A stretch of 64,000 nt of DNA from Symsagittifera roscoffensis (GCF_963678635.1 NC_087071.1:26337378-26401377), one strand, 5' to 3'; numbered from the stretch's first letter, positions 1 through 9,491 are shown. The notes: generated by a model not told the origin, from the sequence alone. Numbers and translations: made by a program.

Positions 1-636
1 AAGCCACGTTTCTGAAACATTAGCAAGATTTTTCCGGTATGCGTTCAATTAGTTGCGATGTTTTCTTTGAACTGTTGATCACGTGATATCCTTCTTGCGA
101 GAAAAACGTCGTTTTAAAAAAATAAAAAAAACTCTTCTTTTTCATTACGCTTTCAAAAGCAAAATGAGAGAGCGCCTGCATGTGATTTTGCAATCTTGAC
201 ACTTCGTCCAATTTATGATTGAACCTTATCAGCTCATTCACTAATCTAGCTGATTTTCTTTTTCTCGATTTATTTGTCTCTGGAACAGACGTAATGCAAG
301 CCTGTGTGATATGCTGACAGAATGCCTTTGCGTCAAATTAAAAGCCACTTTAATTGCAACTCAAACTTATTTTTGTCGGCGATCACTTTGATGCTGATAC
401 TTTCATCGAACTGTTGATAACATGATATCTGCCTTGTGAGAAAAACTCACTAACGACATAATCGTCCACAGTCCACTCAAAGTCTTGACATAATTTTTTT
501 TTAGCAGAAGCAACCTCGTTTTGAAATTCAATATCTTTTTTTGAATGATTGCCAATTCACAAAATGATTGAAGTTCTTTTCCGTTCAGAAATGATTTTGC
601 TCTAAATTTTCATAAACAACTCGCTACTATGAGATA
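1..636 (-). pseudogene. Decayed coding-like flank left of the giant element
   Basis: On the minus strand broken reading frames carry a repeated peptide motif close to F-S-Q-x-x-Y-H-V-I-N-S-S, once near 66-110 and once near 400-440. The DNA of these two blocks is clearly similar over about 42 bases, so they are a direct repeat about 335 bp apart. Stops and frame changes interrupt the reading and no family is recognised. The segment ends at the target site used by the giant LTR element, so whatever it was is now split by that insertion. Confidence 0.3.
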
Positions 637-640
637 ATAC
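637..640. repeat. Target-site duplication ATAC (left copy)
   Basis: The four bases ATAC directly precede the TG of the left LTR and recur directly after the CA of the right LTR at 19517-19520. A 4-bp duplication is typical of some Ty3/Gypsy-class integrases and fixes the element boundaries. Confidence 0.9.
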
Positions 641-1050
641 TGAGTTAGGACCGAAGTGTATAACTCATAGAGTAATTTCGGATAGGGTACACCGTCTGCT
701 CGTCACGCTATCTTATTTTCGGCCGGATAGATTCGTGCAACTTCTTAGTCTAATACCGATCCTAATCTTACTCTTATACTATCTAGTCTCAGGTTGTTTA
801 ACTAGTCTCTGCTAGGCTCAATAGATCTAGGGTATACTGGTTTATTGCGGCAGCTGAAGTCTTCTTGGAGAGTCAACTAATTTCTAAGTTAAATTCAAAT
901 CTCTCTGGTGCTGAAATTACAAGTAATTTCAGCACTTACAAATAAGTGGGTTGTTAGTTAGATGGATCATGATTGGTTAATATTAAATACTTTACAGTGG
1001 TAAAATATCTAATTTATCCAATCATAAAATGTAGTTTAGATCAGGTTCCA
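641..1050 (-). repeat. 3' LTR of the giant element
   Basis: 410 bp, essentially identical to 19107-19516, beginning TGAGTTAGGACC and ending GGTTCCA on the plus strand. In the element's own sense it reads TGGAACC...CTAACTCA. It contains a short inverted repeat, GCTGAAATTAC-aagt-AATTTCAGC, near 912-934 that could form a hairpin. The purine-rich tract expected just upstream in sense is weak: the bases next to it are GGATGGG. Confidence 0.95.
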
Positions 1051-2610
1051 CCCATCCGGGTTTTACAGAGTTTTTTAGAATAGTCTTTCTGCAATTCAAA
1101 GGATGGATGATGGACGTTGGTATTTGGCGAACATCTTATTTCTTCTGGGTTTTTTTATTAGAGAAGTCCCAGATTCAATCGTTGTGTCTTCTCAAGACAA
1201 CGACTGGGTTTTCGCAACAAACTCAAATCTGATTTCAGAATGGTTGGCTATGACAGGTTTTTCCGTTTCATGTAGAGAACTTCTTTTGTGTTTGACCTTG
1301 TCTGGGAATGGCGTGGAGATTGTGTGTGGAGGGGATGCCTGGTTACTGGTCATTGTTTTTGTTCAATGAAGTCCTTTTCTGCGAAGTCAAGTCGTACTCT
1401 AAATCCTTTGAGTTGTGATTGTGGGCGGCATATTGATTGTGGTTGGCCATTCTTTTTCGAGTGTAGTGGGGTCATCTTGCCTTTGGGTGTTCGTCTTTGG
1501 TGTTGTATGCTGATCTATATACTGCAAGATATAATTTACATTTTATAAAATTTTTATTAGTTTAATGTTTTAGTTATGATTTTGGTTAGTTGTTTTCACA
1601 AAAGCTTTTTGTTTTAGTTCAGTTATTTTGAAGAGTTACTCACCCTTGAGTAGCTCTTATTAAAAATAGGAGTGTGGTCACAAAGCGTGGATGTAGCACG
1701 GTGGGTTAGGCCGGCTATAGAGCATGCTCAGGACGTCCTCTTCTGGTGGGTTAGGCCAGGAGTGGGAGTATGATTGCATGCGGTTTTTGTGAGAGGTCCT
1801 GTTATGTGACAACGTTTTATGTTGGGTTTGTTGTGGTTTTTCTTATGTTTTGTTGGTTGTGTCCTTTTTTCAAAAATCAAATTGTTTTTGGTATGGGTTT
1901 GTCTTTCGACTTTTTTGTGTTTTATTATTTCTTTCTTAGACTTTATAATAGTCTTCAAAAGAATAAATTATCCAGTTTTAAACTGGGTTAATCCGGTTTG
2001 GGTACCGTTGGTTTCCTTTTCTTAGTCATGCTGTTATTCTATGATTTGTGGTGTTTAGTAAGCTGCGTTGGTTAGTGTTGTTTAGTATATAATTCCTTTC
2101 CAACCGGGTTAAAGGAAAGTTTGAAACTTGTTATCGTGTGTTAGAGTTGTTGAGTGTGAAAGCTTGAAACTGAAATTCATTATTTTAAGCAATTCTTCGT
2201 GGGCGAGCTGTGCGAGTGTGGGTAGAATTTTTGTGCGAATGAATGGAAATATCAAAAGGTTAGTACTGCATTTTCGTTTTATCAATTTATTACATAGAAA
2301 TGCAAATTTACTGCTAGTTGTTGGGGAAAATTAAGTTACAAATTTTCATCATTATTAGATTTACTGCATTTGGGAAAAAATTTATAAATTAAATTACTGC
2401 ATTGGTATAATTTTTAGTGATTTGTTTGGTGCAAAAAATTAATAGAGTTTTAAACAGTTTGAAGAAGTTTTCAATTTTTATTTTCTTTTGTGAATTTTTC
2501 AGATGATCGTTGGATGAAGGCTAAAATTCTAAAGAAGACATGAATAACGAATGTTTAGTTTCTAGTTTAAATTTAATTAGTTAATAATATGTATAATTCA
2601 TATTTACCTG
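1051..2610 (-). other. Non-coding 3' region of the giant element
   Basis: About 1.56 kb between the last ORF and the 3' LTR. No convincing ORF is seen on the sense strand. Part of it (about 1610-1760) is conserved in the older relative at about 26935-27070, including a stem-loop and the phrases AGGCCGGCTA-AGAGCATGCTCAG and CTGGTGGGTTAGGCCA, although the intervening text has diverged. Preferential conservation of a non-coding block suggests an RNA function such as export, stability, 3' processing or packaging. That function is inference. Confidence 0.6.
1631..1658. promoter_or_regulatory. Conserved stem-loop in the element's 3' region
   Basis: AAGAGTTACTC and GAGTAGCTCTT flank a 6-base loop, giving an 11-bp stem with one imperfect pair. 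The older relative has the equivalent structure at about 26945-26970 with a different loop and mostly retained stem. The role is unknown. Confidence 0.45.
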
Positions 2611-3108
2611 TTAGTCGTCGGGGAAGAAACCGTGGGGGAAGATGTCATGGATGAGATCTGAAGTTGTTAGTAATTTAGCTAAGATGCGGATGATATTTTT
2701 AGTTTGAAGCAGTGGCCAAAGCAATTGAAGTGCTTTAATGGTGGTTAGTTCTTCAGTGCCAACTGCAAACTCATAAGGTGTGTTTTGGATTAGATTATAT
2801 AATTTGTGATTGAATTTAGTGTTGTGGATGAATTCTAAAATGGGGATTTCTATAGGTTGAACAAATTCGTGTGGGAGAAGGAAGGGTCGGGATTCCTCTG
2901 CGTTGAAGGTCTTGGTGATGGGACAAAAAATATACATTTGGGTTATGGGATCATAATTTCGAAGAATACCATGAAGGTTAGTATCTTTAATGCAATATGT
3001 GAAGTTAAGAAAGAATGGTGAGGTGTATTTGGAATTGATGAATTGAAAACGGTGGTGTGGTTGTCTGGAGGGAGTGTGTAGGTCGAAGTGATTTTGGATA
3101 AAACGATA
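2611..3108 (-). CDS. In-frame extension after the TAA of the last ORF (about 165 codons)
   Basis: This is an open frame that continues directly, in the same frame, from the TAA ending the upstream ORF at 3109. The first ATG inside it is at 2937, which would give only 108 residues; upstream of that it is open back to the stop without any Met. The conserved look (hydrophobic heptads, few low-complexity runs, ending H-G-F-F-P-D-D) suggests it is the C-terminal domain of the upstream protein. It could be reached by readthrough, by splicing, or could simply be cut off by a nonsense mutation. No family is recognised. Confidence 0.55.
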   Translation of the reverse strand, partial: YRFIQNHFDLHTPSRQPHHRFQFINSKYTSPFFLNFTYCIKDTNLHGILRNYDPITQMYIFCPITKTFNAEESRPFLLPHEFVQPIEIPILEFIHNTKFNHKLYNLIQNTPYEFAVGTEELTTIKALQLLWPLLQTKNIIRILAKLLTTSDLIHDIFPHGFFPDD

Positions 3109-4419
3109 TTATGTATATGTGTGAGTTTGTTTAGTGCGCAACATAATATCGTGTGAGCAGTGCAGATCTCTTTCATGTGGTGCAAGGAAATGAAAGGTTA
3201 GTGAAAATATTTGGAAGCGTTCTTTAAAACTTTCGTAGGCTTGCGTGTCTGTTAGTGCTTCTGAGATGATGTGGTCAAATTTGCGATCAAATATATTGAG
3301 TGTAAATACATATGGTGTTTTAATGAAAAATTTTTCTGTGATTTGTGGGTTAGCGAAGCGGTCATCGTCTAAGAACTGATCTTGGTTAGTTCTGATGATG
3401 TTATGATCGTAATATTCTAGCGTATATTCGTTAGCTCGGGGTGCAGTGTATGTTTTTAGTGATTTTTTATATCCTATGTAAGTAAATTGTCTAGGTGTTA
3501 GTGGTGTAGTGAGTCGATATAGCATGTCCTTATTTCGTTCTATATCGATGTGAGTGTTAGATAAAGGTAAGCAAAGGGGATTAGTAAAATGATAATATGA
3601 GGTCCAAGGAAGGGTAGGCATTAAAATGTGTTCGTCTACAAAGTTACGTGTTTCGTTAGTGTCGTGAGGGGTGTTTAAGGTGTATTGTGGAAATGAGGGT
3701 AAGGTGATAGCTAAAAATTCTTTTGTATTAGTGTGATTTGGGTGATTTATATATTCACGGGCTGTTCCTGGTTTTGCTGGGAAAGGATGGTTGGGGAACT
3801 TTCTTTTAAAAGTGCGGTAAGCTCTATTAGTGCTGAGTGAAGATTCAGTAGATGTGGATGATGGTGCTAATGATTCGGTATAAATGGAAGAGGGTGTAGG
3901 GGTAGGAGGGTTGGATGAATCTATTGTGGATGAAATTTGGTTTATGGTGGGGGTGTCAAGGTGGTAGGGTTGTTGTTGTAATGTAATAAAATTATCTAGT
4001 TCTGGGGTGATTTGGGGGGTATCTGGAGAATTGGATGATCGGTCTGAATGATATGAAGAATAGGTTGGAGTGACTTGGGAAGCATAAGAGGGTGTATAAT
4101 TGGTGGGGACAGGGTTATTTGGTGTCATTGGTTGAAAAGGGGGTTGAGAAAAAATTGAGGGGTTGGTGGGAAAATTATTGGATGGAGATGGTTCAGAGTC
4201 GGCAAATTCATCGGTGGTTTCAATATTCGGGTTATTGAGTTGTGATGTGGAGTATAAAACTGAGATGTGTGAATTAGTATCGGAATTCATGCCTGATGTT
4301 ACATTACTGGTTGGGAAATCGGGTGGTGGGAAAGCAAAAAGTGGTATTATTGCAATTGGAGTAGTGAGGTTGGTTGGATGGGAATTTGAACGGTGTAGGG
4401 ATCCAAGTTGTCGGCTCAT
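3109..4419 (-). CDS. Unknown Ser/Thr/Pro/Asn-rich ORF downstream of env
   Basis: 436 codons from an ATG that overlaps the env stop by four bases (ATGA), a layout that allows termination-reinitiation. The first roughly 200 residues are rich in Ser, Thr, Pro and Asn and look disordered; then comes a basic patch (residues about 200-215, R-T-F-K-R-K-F) and a folded-looking C-terminal half rich in aromatic residues. It ends at a TAA followed in frame by another 165 open codons. The overall plan, a disordered N-terminus plus a compact C-terminus, resembles the Met-less ORF upstream of env, so the two could be related, but no sequence identity is obvious. No enzyme motif is seen. It lies within the envelope-side block, so a virion or host-interaction role is possible but unproven. 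Confidence 0.75.
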   Translation of the reverse strand: MSRQLGSLHRSNSHPTNLTTPIAIIPLFAFPPPDFPTSNVTSGMNSDTNSHISVLYSTSQLNNPNIETTDEFADSEPSPSNNFPTNPSIFSQPPFQPMTPNNPVPTNYTPSYASQVTPTYSSYHSDRSSNSPDTPQITPELDNFITLQQQPYHLDTPTINQISSTIDSSNPPTPTPSSIYTESLAPSSTSTESSLSTNRAYRTFKRKFPNHPFPAKPGTAREYINHPNHTNTKEFLAITLPSFPQYTLNTPHDTNETRNFVDEHILMPTLPWTSYYHFTNPLCLPLSNTHIDIERNKDMLYRLTTPLTPRQFTYIGYKKSLKTYTAPRANEYTLEYYDHNIIRTNQDQFLDDDRFANPQITEKFFIKTPYVFTLNIFDRKFDHIISEALTDTQAYESFKERFQIFSLTFHFLAPHERDLHCSHDIMLRTKQTHTYT

Positions 4420-7034
4420 CGTGGGCTAAAAAAATTATTATTTTGAGACTGAAAAGCGGTGGTATGGGGTTGTTCTATAATTTGTTCATAGGTATTTTCA
4501 TCTTGTGAGTGGTGTGTCATTATATGTTGGATGGGACTTTGTGATATGGTTGGTCTTAAATTTGGATTATGTGTTATTGCTAAGTTTCGAAAATTACGTG
4601 GGACTAGGGATAATGGATGGTTATGTGGTAGGGGTGGTAACTGTGGTGCTGTTGGCGTTGTGTCTACATTGTTATGTTCTTCGTCGTATGTGTTCTGTCT
4701 TGTTGCTATTTTTGTGTTGTATTCTTTTATTTGTGCATCTAAAAGAATTTTGTTTATTGATGTAGAAAAAATTCCAAAAAATCCTGCAAATAGTATGCGT
4801 GCTACACTTGCTTGTCTATTGACTTGTGTGTGTATAGCACATGTGTTATAGATTCCTTTTAAGAGTGAAAAAAGAAATCCAATAAAGTTAAACATTGCGT
4901 ATAAAATAGTCAATTTTTCTAAGATGTAGTAGGGCCATCCTAGAAAATCAAGAATTTCATTCTTGAGTGTAACAAAGCTAAAAATATTGATAGGTGATAT
5001 ATCTTGGGGACGGTATTTTTCACCGTTTAGATATATATAATCTTTAATGTCTTTAAAATATCCGCTATAGTCTTGCGTATAGATGTCTGCAAATCCTGCG
5101 GTTTCGGCAAGTTTGCGTAAGTTTTGGTCAATTGATTGTCTTTGTTTTGTGTCCATTTGTGTTAATAATTCTTGGAATTGTTGTGTTCTAATGTGATGTT
5201 GAATATCTGATTTTGAGTATATTCCTATTGATTGTAAGTCTATATTTGGGTTTCGAGCGATAGCGCGAATGCTTTCTGGTGAAAATTTTTTGAGTGATTG
5301 CATTAATGTGGGATATGGGGTGAGAAGGTAATATTTATCTTCATCAGGGTTTAGTTGTACTACATTATGGCTATTTTCTGATCCACATGGGACTGCGGTA
5401 TCCCAGAAATAGGTTCTTCTTGAAAGTGTGTCAACGAAATGTACTTTATTCTTATAAAAGATAGGGATTCTTTTATAGCATCGTTTGTCTTCAAAAACGT
5501 ATAGTGGTGATACTTTTTTGGTACAAGTATAAAACCATAAAATGTTTCCTTCGTAGTCTAAAAAATTTGATCTATTTCCTGATAGTAAATATCCTGCGTA
5601 GGGTATTTTTAATACTGCTAGTGCAAGTGATTGTAATATTTGTGTTCTTTCTAATTCGCATAGTTGGTGTAGTGTTTCTAATTCGGAGAGTGACATTTCT
5701 TGAAAAATTCGGCTAATCGTGTAGTCTAGTTTCATATCTAAGTGAATATCATAGTGGATATTACCGAAATATGTACTATTCATTAGTGATAGTTCTTGTA
5801 AACGTGCACTTTGATCGTCTTGGGGCTTTAAATGTCCACCAGGTTGACCTGTATTTTTTTGAAAATGAACTGGTATGTATGATGTTCCTTCGTTTAGAGG
5901 ATGACCTGTTGCATATGGGTCGATTTTTACTTTTCCAGTGGTCATGTCGAATCCTTTTTCGTATTCAACTAATATCTCGGAGTATTGTGTTTTGTGAAGT
6001 GGATTTCTGTATTTACATGCAAGTTCTGTTTCTTGATATATTTGAAAACGTGTCAATTTATTTTCTATATTGTCTATGTTTCTAAAATTAGAACTTAGTT
6101 TTCGTGATGGATGGACTTGTTCATATGGAATTGATTGTATAAAATATTTTTCGTGAAATTTTATCATACGAGCGTGTATTTTTGCTACTTGAAATGTTGT
6201 ACATGTGTCTTTGGGGAACCAAACAATTGTTGCTTGTGTTCGTGTTGTAGGGTCACAATAGCCTTGATCGTTTTTACAAGGTAATCGAATTCCTTGATAG
6301 ATCATTGTGTTGTCTGATAAATCGCGTGTGAGTTGTATTTTTTCGAGTTGTATTTTCCAATCAAAAAACATGATTTCTTGATATCCTTTATTTTTTGTGT
6401 CTGCTTTGCAGTTTGATGGGTCATTTATACCAATGTGTGGTATCCAGTGTTTATCGTGTATATCATAAGTTAATCTTCCGTGTGCGCCGTTGTATGGGTA
6501 TTTTTCATCTAATTTTACATGTCCTTGATATCTTTCAAGTTCTGCTTGATGTACAGAATCTGCAAAAACTTGGAAATATACTAGTTTTCTATCTGTGTTT
6601 TTATTTCTTGTGATATTTAGTCTGAGTAACTCGTTTTTACAATCTTCGGGATTGAGATGTAAAAGTCGTTCTATATTACTCTGGTAGAATGATTCATGGT
6701 CAAGTCGGTTTTTATTTCCGTTTGAGACTTGTGAACAATGTACTTTCTTTTCAGAAAATGTTGCTGTGAATTTATATCCTATAACTGTTGTTGCTCGGGC
6801 TTTTGAGTAAAGTGTTGCGATTACATTTGTAGTTTCTATGGCTTGTGGTTCTGTTTCGCATTGTGATACCTGATTTATTGCATATTTGTGTAGTGTTTTT
6901 TGTTCGTTTTCTTCACAATCGTAATGTGTTACTAATAAATCTTGGGGTCCTGTGCGGGGGGAAGGGTTTATGTTTTCATTTGAGGTTATTAGAAAAAAGA
7001 GTTGGAGAAAAATTAAAATTTTTAGAATATACAT
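4416..7034 (-). CDS. env: Env-like transmembrane glycoprotein
   Basis: 872 codons from an ATG with a clear N-terminal signal sequence (residues about 1-18, rich in Ile, Leu and Phe). The ectodomain of about 690 residues has many cysteines, including paired ones around a G-Y-C-D-P segment and the W-F-P-K-D-T-C segment near residues 270-290. A strong hydrophobic stretch at about 708-734 is the membrane anchor; a second hydrophobic patch follows near 745-765. The tail of about 110-140 residues is Pro-rich and contains PTAP at about 794-797 and YEQI near the end. PTAP is the ESCRT-recruiting late-domain motif of many retroviral Gag proteins; here it lies on the Env tail. The start overlaps the upstream ORF by 13 bases and the stop overlaps the next ATG. 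The Cys layout reminded me of invertebrate-virus fusion glycoproteins, but I cannot assign the class. Confidence 0.85.
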   Translation of the reverse strand: MYILKILIFLQLFFLITSNENINPSPRTGPQDLLVTHYDCEENEQKTLHKYAINQVSQCETEPQAIETTNVIATLYSKARATTVIGYKFTATFSEKKVHCSQVSNGNKNRLDHESFYQSNIERLLHLNPEDCKNELLRLNITRNKNTDRKLVYFQVFADSVHQAELERYQGHVKLDEKYPYNGAHGRLTYDIHDKHWIPHIGINDPSNCKADTKNKGYQEIMFFDWKIQLEKIQLTRDLSDNTMIYQGIRLPCKNDQGYCDPTTRTQATIVWFPKDTCTTFQVAKIHARMIKFHEKYFIQSIPYEQVHPSRKLSSNFRNIDNIENKLTRFQIYQETELACKYRNPLHKTQYSEILVEYEKGFDMTTGKVKIDPYATGHPLNEGTSYIPVHFQKNTGQPGGHLKPQDDQSARLQELSLMNSTYFGNIHYDIHLDMKLDYTISRIFQEMSLSELETLHQLCELERTQILQSLALAVLKIPYAGYLLSGNRSNFLDYEGNILWFYTCTKKVSPLYVFEDKRCYKRIPIFYKNKVHFVDTLSRRTYFWDTAVPCGSENSHNVVQLNPDEDKYYLLTPYPTLMQSLKKFSPESIRAIARNPNIDLQSIGIYSKSDIQHHIRTQQFQELLTQMDTKQRQSIDQNLRKLAETAGFADIYTQDYSGYFKDIKDYIYLNGEKYRPQDISPINIFSFVTLKNEILDFLGWPYYILEKLTILYAMFNFIGFLFSLLKGIYNTCAIHTQVNRQASVARILFAGFFGIFSTSINKILLDAQIKEYNTKIATRQNTYDEEHNNVDTTPTAPQLPPLPHNHPLSLVPRNFRNLAITHNPNLRPTISQSPIQHIMTHHSQDENTYEQIIEQPHTTAFQSQNNNFFSPR

Positions 7035-8164
7035 GTGTATGACAATCCTGAGTATGGGTTATAAAATGTGATGTAACCAATTGTCTTTTTGGTATATCTG
7101 TCGTATTTGTATATTACTTCAGTTGTTATAAATGGTGGTGGTAGGGATTGAGCTGTTATATTTGGTGGATTTAATGGATAGGGATGTCGAGTAATGTTGT
7201 TTAATTTAACCGTGATTTCAAATTTTAATTGTAGACTATTTTGTTGGAGTATTTGGATGTTATGAGCACGAATGTCTTCGTGAATGTCTTGTCTATACTG
7301 TAGTCTATTTAGTGCCCAATTGTGGAGTCGGTTACTTTCTAGGTGTTGTCCAAATAATGGTGGAGGTGCTGTGAATGTATTCCAGTCTAGTCTTAAAGGA
7401 ATATTTGTTGATGATTGTTCTCGATATCTAGCGTCGAGGTTATTTGGGAAATTTAAGTTAAAAGGTGGTGGTGAAATCTGGCTTATTGATGGTGTTGATG
7501 GTAGTGATAATATTTCTGGTAGTGATGAGGATGTTGTTGTATCCGTAGAAATATCTATTGGATCATTTACTAAATTTAGTTCACCTTGTGTGAATGAATG
7601 TGTTGTCCAATATGGTAGTCGTGATGCTTGGTTTGGGGGGTTAAAAGGATTTTCACGTTTTTGTTCAGATGTTGGTGTTGAACCTAAGTAATCCGATGGT
7701 AGGCTTGAGGTGCTACGTTGTGAAAGAAGCGTAGGGGTTTCTGGTAATATACCAATGGGGTTTTCTGGAGTGTTTTGTGATGGGGATTGAGGTATATCAA
7801 AATGAACTCGGGGAGTTTGAAAATTTCTGTTTCGTCGAGGATGTATAATTTGTCTATTTATTTCGACTGTATTTTGGTTTTGACTAGGATTTCTTATTCT
7901 ACTTAATTCTTGTGGTAGTGTTGGGTATAAGTTATATGTTGGTTCGCTTAGAGGTGCTTGTCGTTGAACTGGTTCTAGTGGTTCTGATAAGCGAGCGTGT
8001 CGTTCTTCAAAGGTATATGGGTTATCTTGAAAAGAAATTCGTGTAGATGTTTGGGGGTTTTGGGTAGTTGAAAGTGGTGTCGGGTTTTCTTGGGATGATG
8101 TCGGTGAAGACTGACTATGTGATTGTTGGGTAGCAATTTTTGATAGCTTTTTTGGTCTATTCTT
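7022..8164 (-). CDS. Met-less ORF between the small membrane ORF and env (about 380 codons)
   Basis: A long open frame that begins immediately after the TAA at 8165-8167 and stays in that frame to a stop at 7022, overlapping the env start by 13 bases. I find no ATG in it. The N-terminal two thirds is rich in Ser, Pro, Thr, Gln and Asn with a basic start (K-N-R-P-K-K); the C-terminal third looks folded and contains a charged helix (R-Q-D-I-H-E-D-I-R-A-H) and a strand-rich end. Because it has no start codon, it must be made by readthrough of the TAA, by splicing, or by non-ATG initiation, unless it is a protein cut from its start by a nonsense change. Its length and good frame integrity argue that it is, or recently was, translated. 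Confidence 0.7.
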   Translation of the reverse strand, partial: KNRPKKLSKIATQQSHSQSSPTSSQENPTPLSTTQNPQTSTRISFQDNPYTFEERHARLSEPLEPVQRQAPLSEPTYNLYPTLPQELSRIRNPSQNQNTVEINRQIIHPRRNRNFQTPRVHFDIPQSPSQNTPENPIGILPETPTLLSQRSTSSLPSDYLGSTPTSEQKRENPFNPPNQASRLPYWTTHSFTQGELNLVNDPIDISTDTTTSSSLPEILSLPSTPSISQISPPPFNLNFPNNLDARYREQSSTNIPLRLDWNTFTAPPPLFGQHLESNRLHNWALNRLQYRQDIHEDIRAHNIQILQQNSLQLKFEITVKLNNITRHPYPLNPPNITAQSLPPPFITTEVIYKYDRYTKKTIGYITFYNPYSGLSYTCIF

Positions 8165-8353
8165 TTAGTGAAAAAGTTTATGTTTTTTATAGTATTCTTC
8201 TAAAACAAGAATTAGGAGAATTGTTGCTAGGGCGAATGTGATGATTGCTTTTTTTATACATTTGCATATTGTCAAGATGAGGGATGATAGAAATGTTATA
8301 AAAATTACAAATAGTAAAAAAATATCGGTTCTACTAAAAATGGTTCGGATCAT
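8165..8353 (-). CDS. Small membrane protein, 62 codons, ending at a suspicious in-frame TAA
   Basis: The ATG overlaps the stop of the previous small ORF as ATGA. The protein is almost entirely hydrophobic, with likely membrane segments at about residues 10-29 and 34-52, then a basic end (Y-Y-K-K-H-K). The TAA is followed in the same frame by about 380 open codons that lack Met. It may therefore be the membrane-anchored N-terminus of a larger protein. Alone it resembles a viroporin-sized peptide, but no family is recognised. Confidence 0.55.
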   Translation of the reverse strand: MIRTIFSRTDIFLLFVIFITFLSSLILTICKCIKKAIITFALATILLILVLEEYYKKHKLFH

Positions 8354-8580
8354 TTAGATAAGTTTTGTGAATCGTACCTGTGGATATAGCCAATAGCTTT
8401 TGAAAGTTGGAGGTATAGTTCAAATAGGGAATAGAAAATTAAAAAAATATTGCAAAAAATGATTAAGATTATTACAAAAGATTCAAAGATATCAAAAAGA
8501 AATATTATAAAAATTTTAAGTATCGTTAAAAAGTGTTTGAGTTTTGTGATAATTATAGTGACTGATTGAGAGAAGATCAT
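8350..8580 (-). CDS. Small membrane protein, 76 codons
   Basis: Opens about 0.9 kb downstream of pol. The product is dominated by Ile, Leu and Phe, with two probable membrane spans at about residues 16-34 and 34-56, and a short polar end (H-R-Y-D-S-Q-N-L-S-K). Its stop overlaps the next ATG by four bases. The frame is also open upstream of the ATG except for one TAA immediately before it. The function is unknown; its position at the head of the env block suggests it is made from the same spliced message. Confidence 0.5.
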   Translation of the reverse strand: MIFSQSVTIIITKLKHFLTILKIFIIFLFDIFESFVIILIIFCNIFLIFYSLFELYLQLSKAIGYIHRYDSQNLSK

Positions 8581-9491
8581 TTACGAAATGACTTCTTGAT
8601 CTAATATTTTTTGTTGTTTGGGGCAATTTTCAAGTGTGGTCGGATTATTTATTGGTTTTTTGACAAGTGGGTTGAGTTTTGTGAAAAATTGTTGGGGGCA
8701 ATTTTTATGGTGATCGGGAGGTCTTCTTTGTCTTTATTTTCATTTGTCAAATGATCTGGGGTATTTTTGAGATTTTTATACTTTAGGCTAATTAAAATGG
8801 TCGTTCTTTTACTTTAGGCTAATTTAACATATTTGTTTGGGGGGTATTTGAGGGCTGAGTTGGGGAAATATTGTTGATCTTTGGTTTATTAGATAAGGGA
8901 GGGTTATGATATTATGGTGATATTTATTTTAGTTGTAAAGTTGGAGTGGTTTGCTTATTTTTGACCTGGAGGTCGTAAAGTTATAGTTATAGATATGCCT
9001 GGAGTTTAATATCGTTCGTCTAGTTGGTTTGTGTTAGAGTTAGAGAAGGTGACGGATTGGATGAATCCTATTGGCTAATTATGAACTAGAATCGCTGCGT
9101 GTTTGTCAGCATGTTATTTTGAAAAATGAAAATTCAAAATGTTTCAAAGGTCTAAGATTGTGAAATACAAAATTAAAGTTGTTTTTGAAATTCGACTTTC
9201 TTTAATATTTTAGATTGTGGGATGAATAATTTATAATTTTTACGTGGTTGGTTGCTAAGTCGTGAAGACTCTCTATGTTCTGATTTGTCGATTTGTTCTT
9301 GGGGTATTATTTGTTCTGTCATTTTTCTATTTTTTCTTTTTTTGAGATGTATTTTGATCTAGATTTTTTGTATTGTTTTTTGTGGTGGTTGATTTTGTTA
9401 TTTGGTTTTTGAGGTGAAAATCTTTTTGTTCCTTTGTTGTATTTTCCGTATGTGGGTTATTTTGAATAACTTTTAAACCTGTAAAAGAATA
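8581..9491 (-). other. Inter-ORF region between pol and the env block
   Basis: About 0.9 kb without a long sense ORF. A 14-base direct repeat (sense AATTAGCCTAAAGT) occurs at 8780-8793 and 8811-8824. Next to the first membrane ORF, a short open frame in phase with it holds two N-C-P-Q-Q-like motifs. In env-bearing retroelements the acceptor for the spliced env message is expected here or nearby, but I cannot assign one. Confidence 0.4.

Noticed and set aside
7284-7691. 135-codon plus-strand ORF
   Set aside because: Antisense shadow of the Met-less ORF; no independent support.
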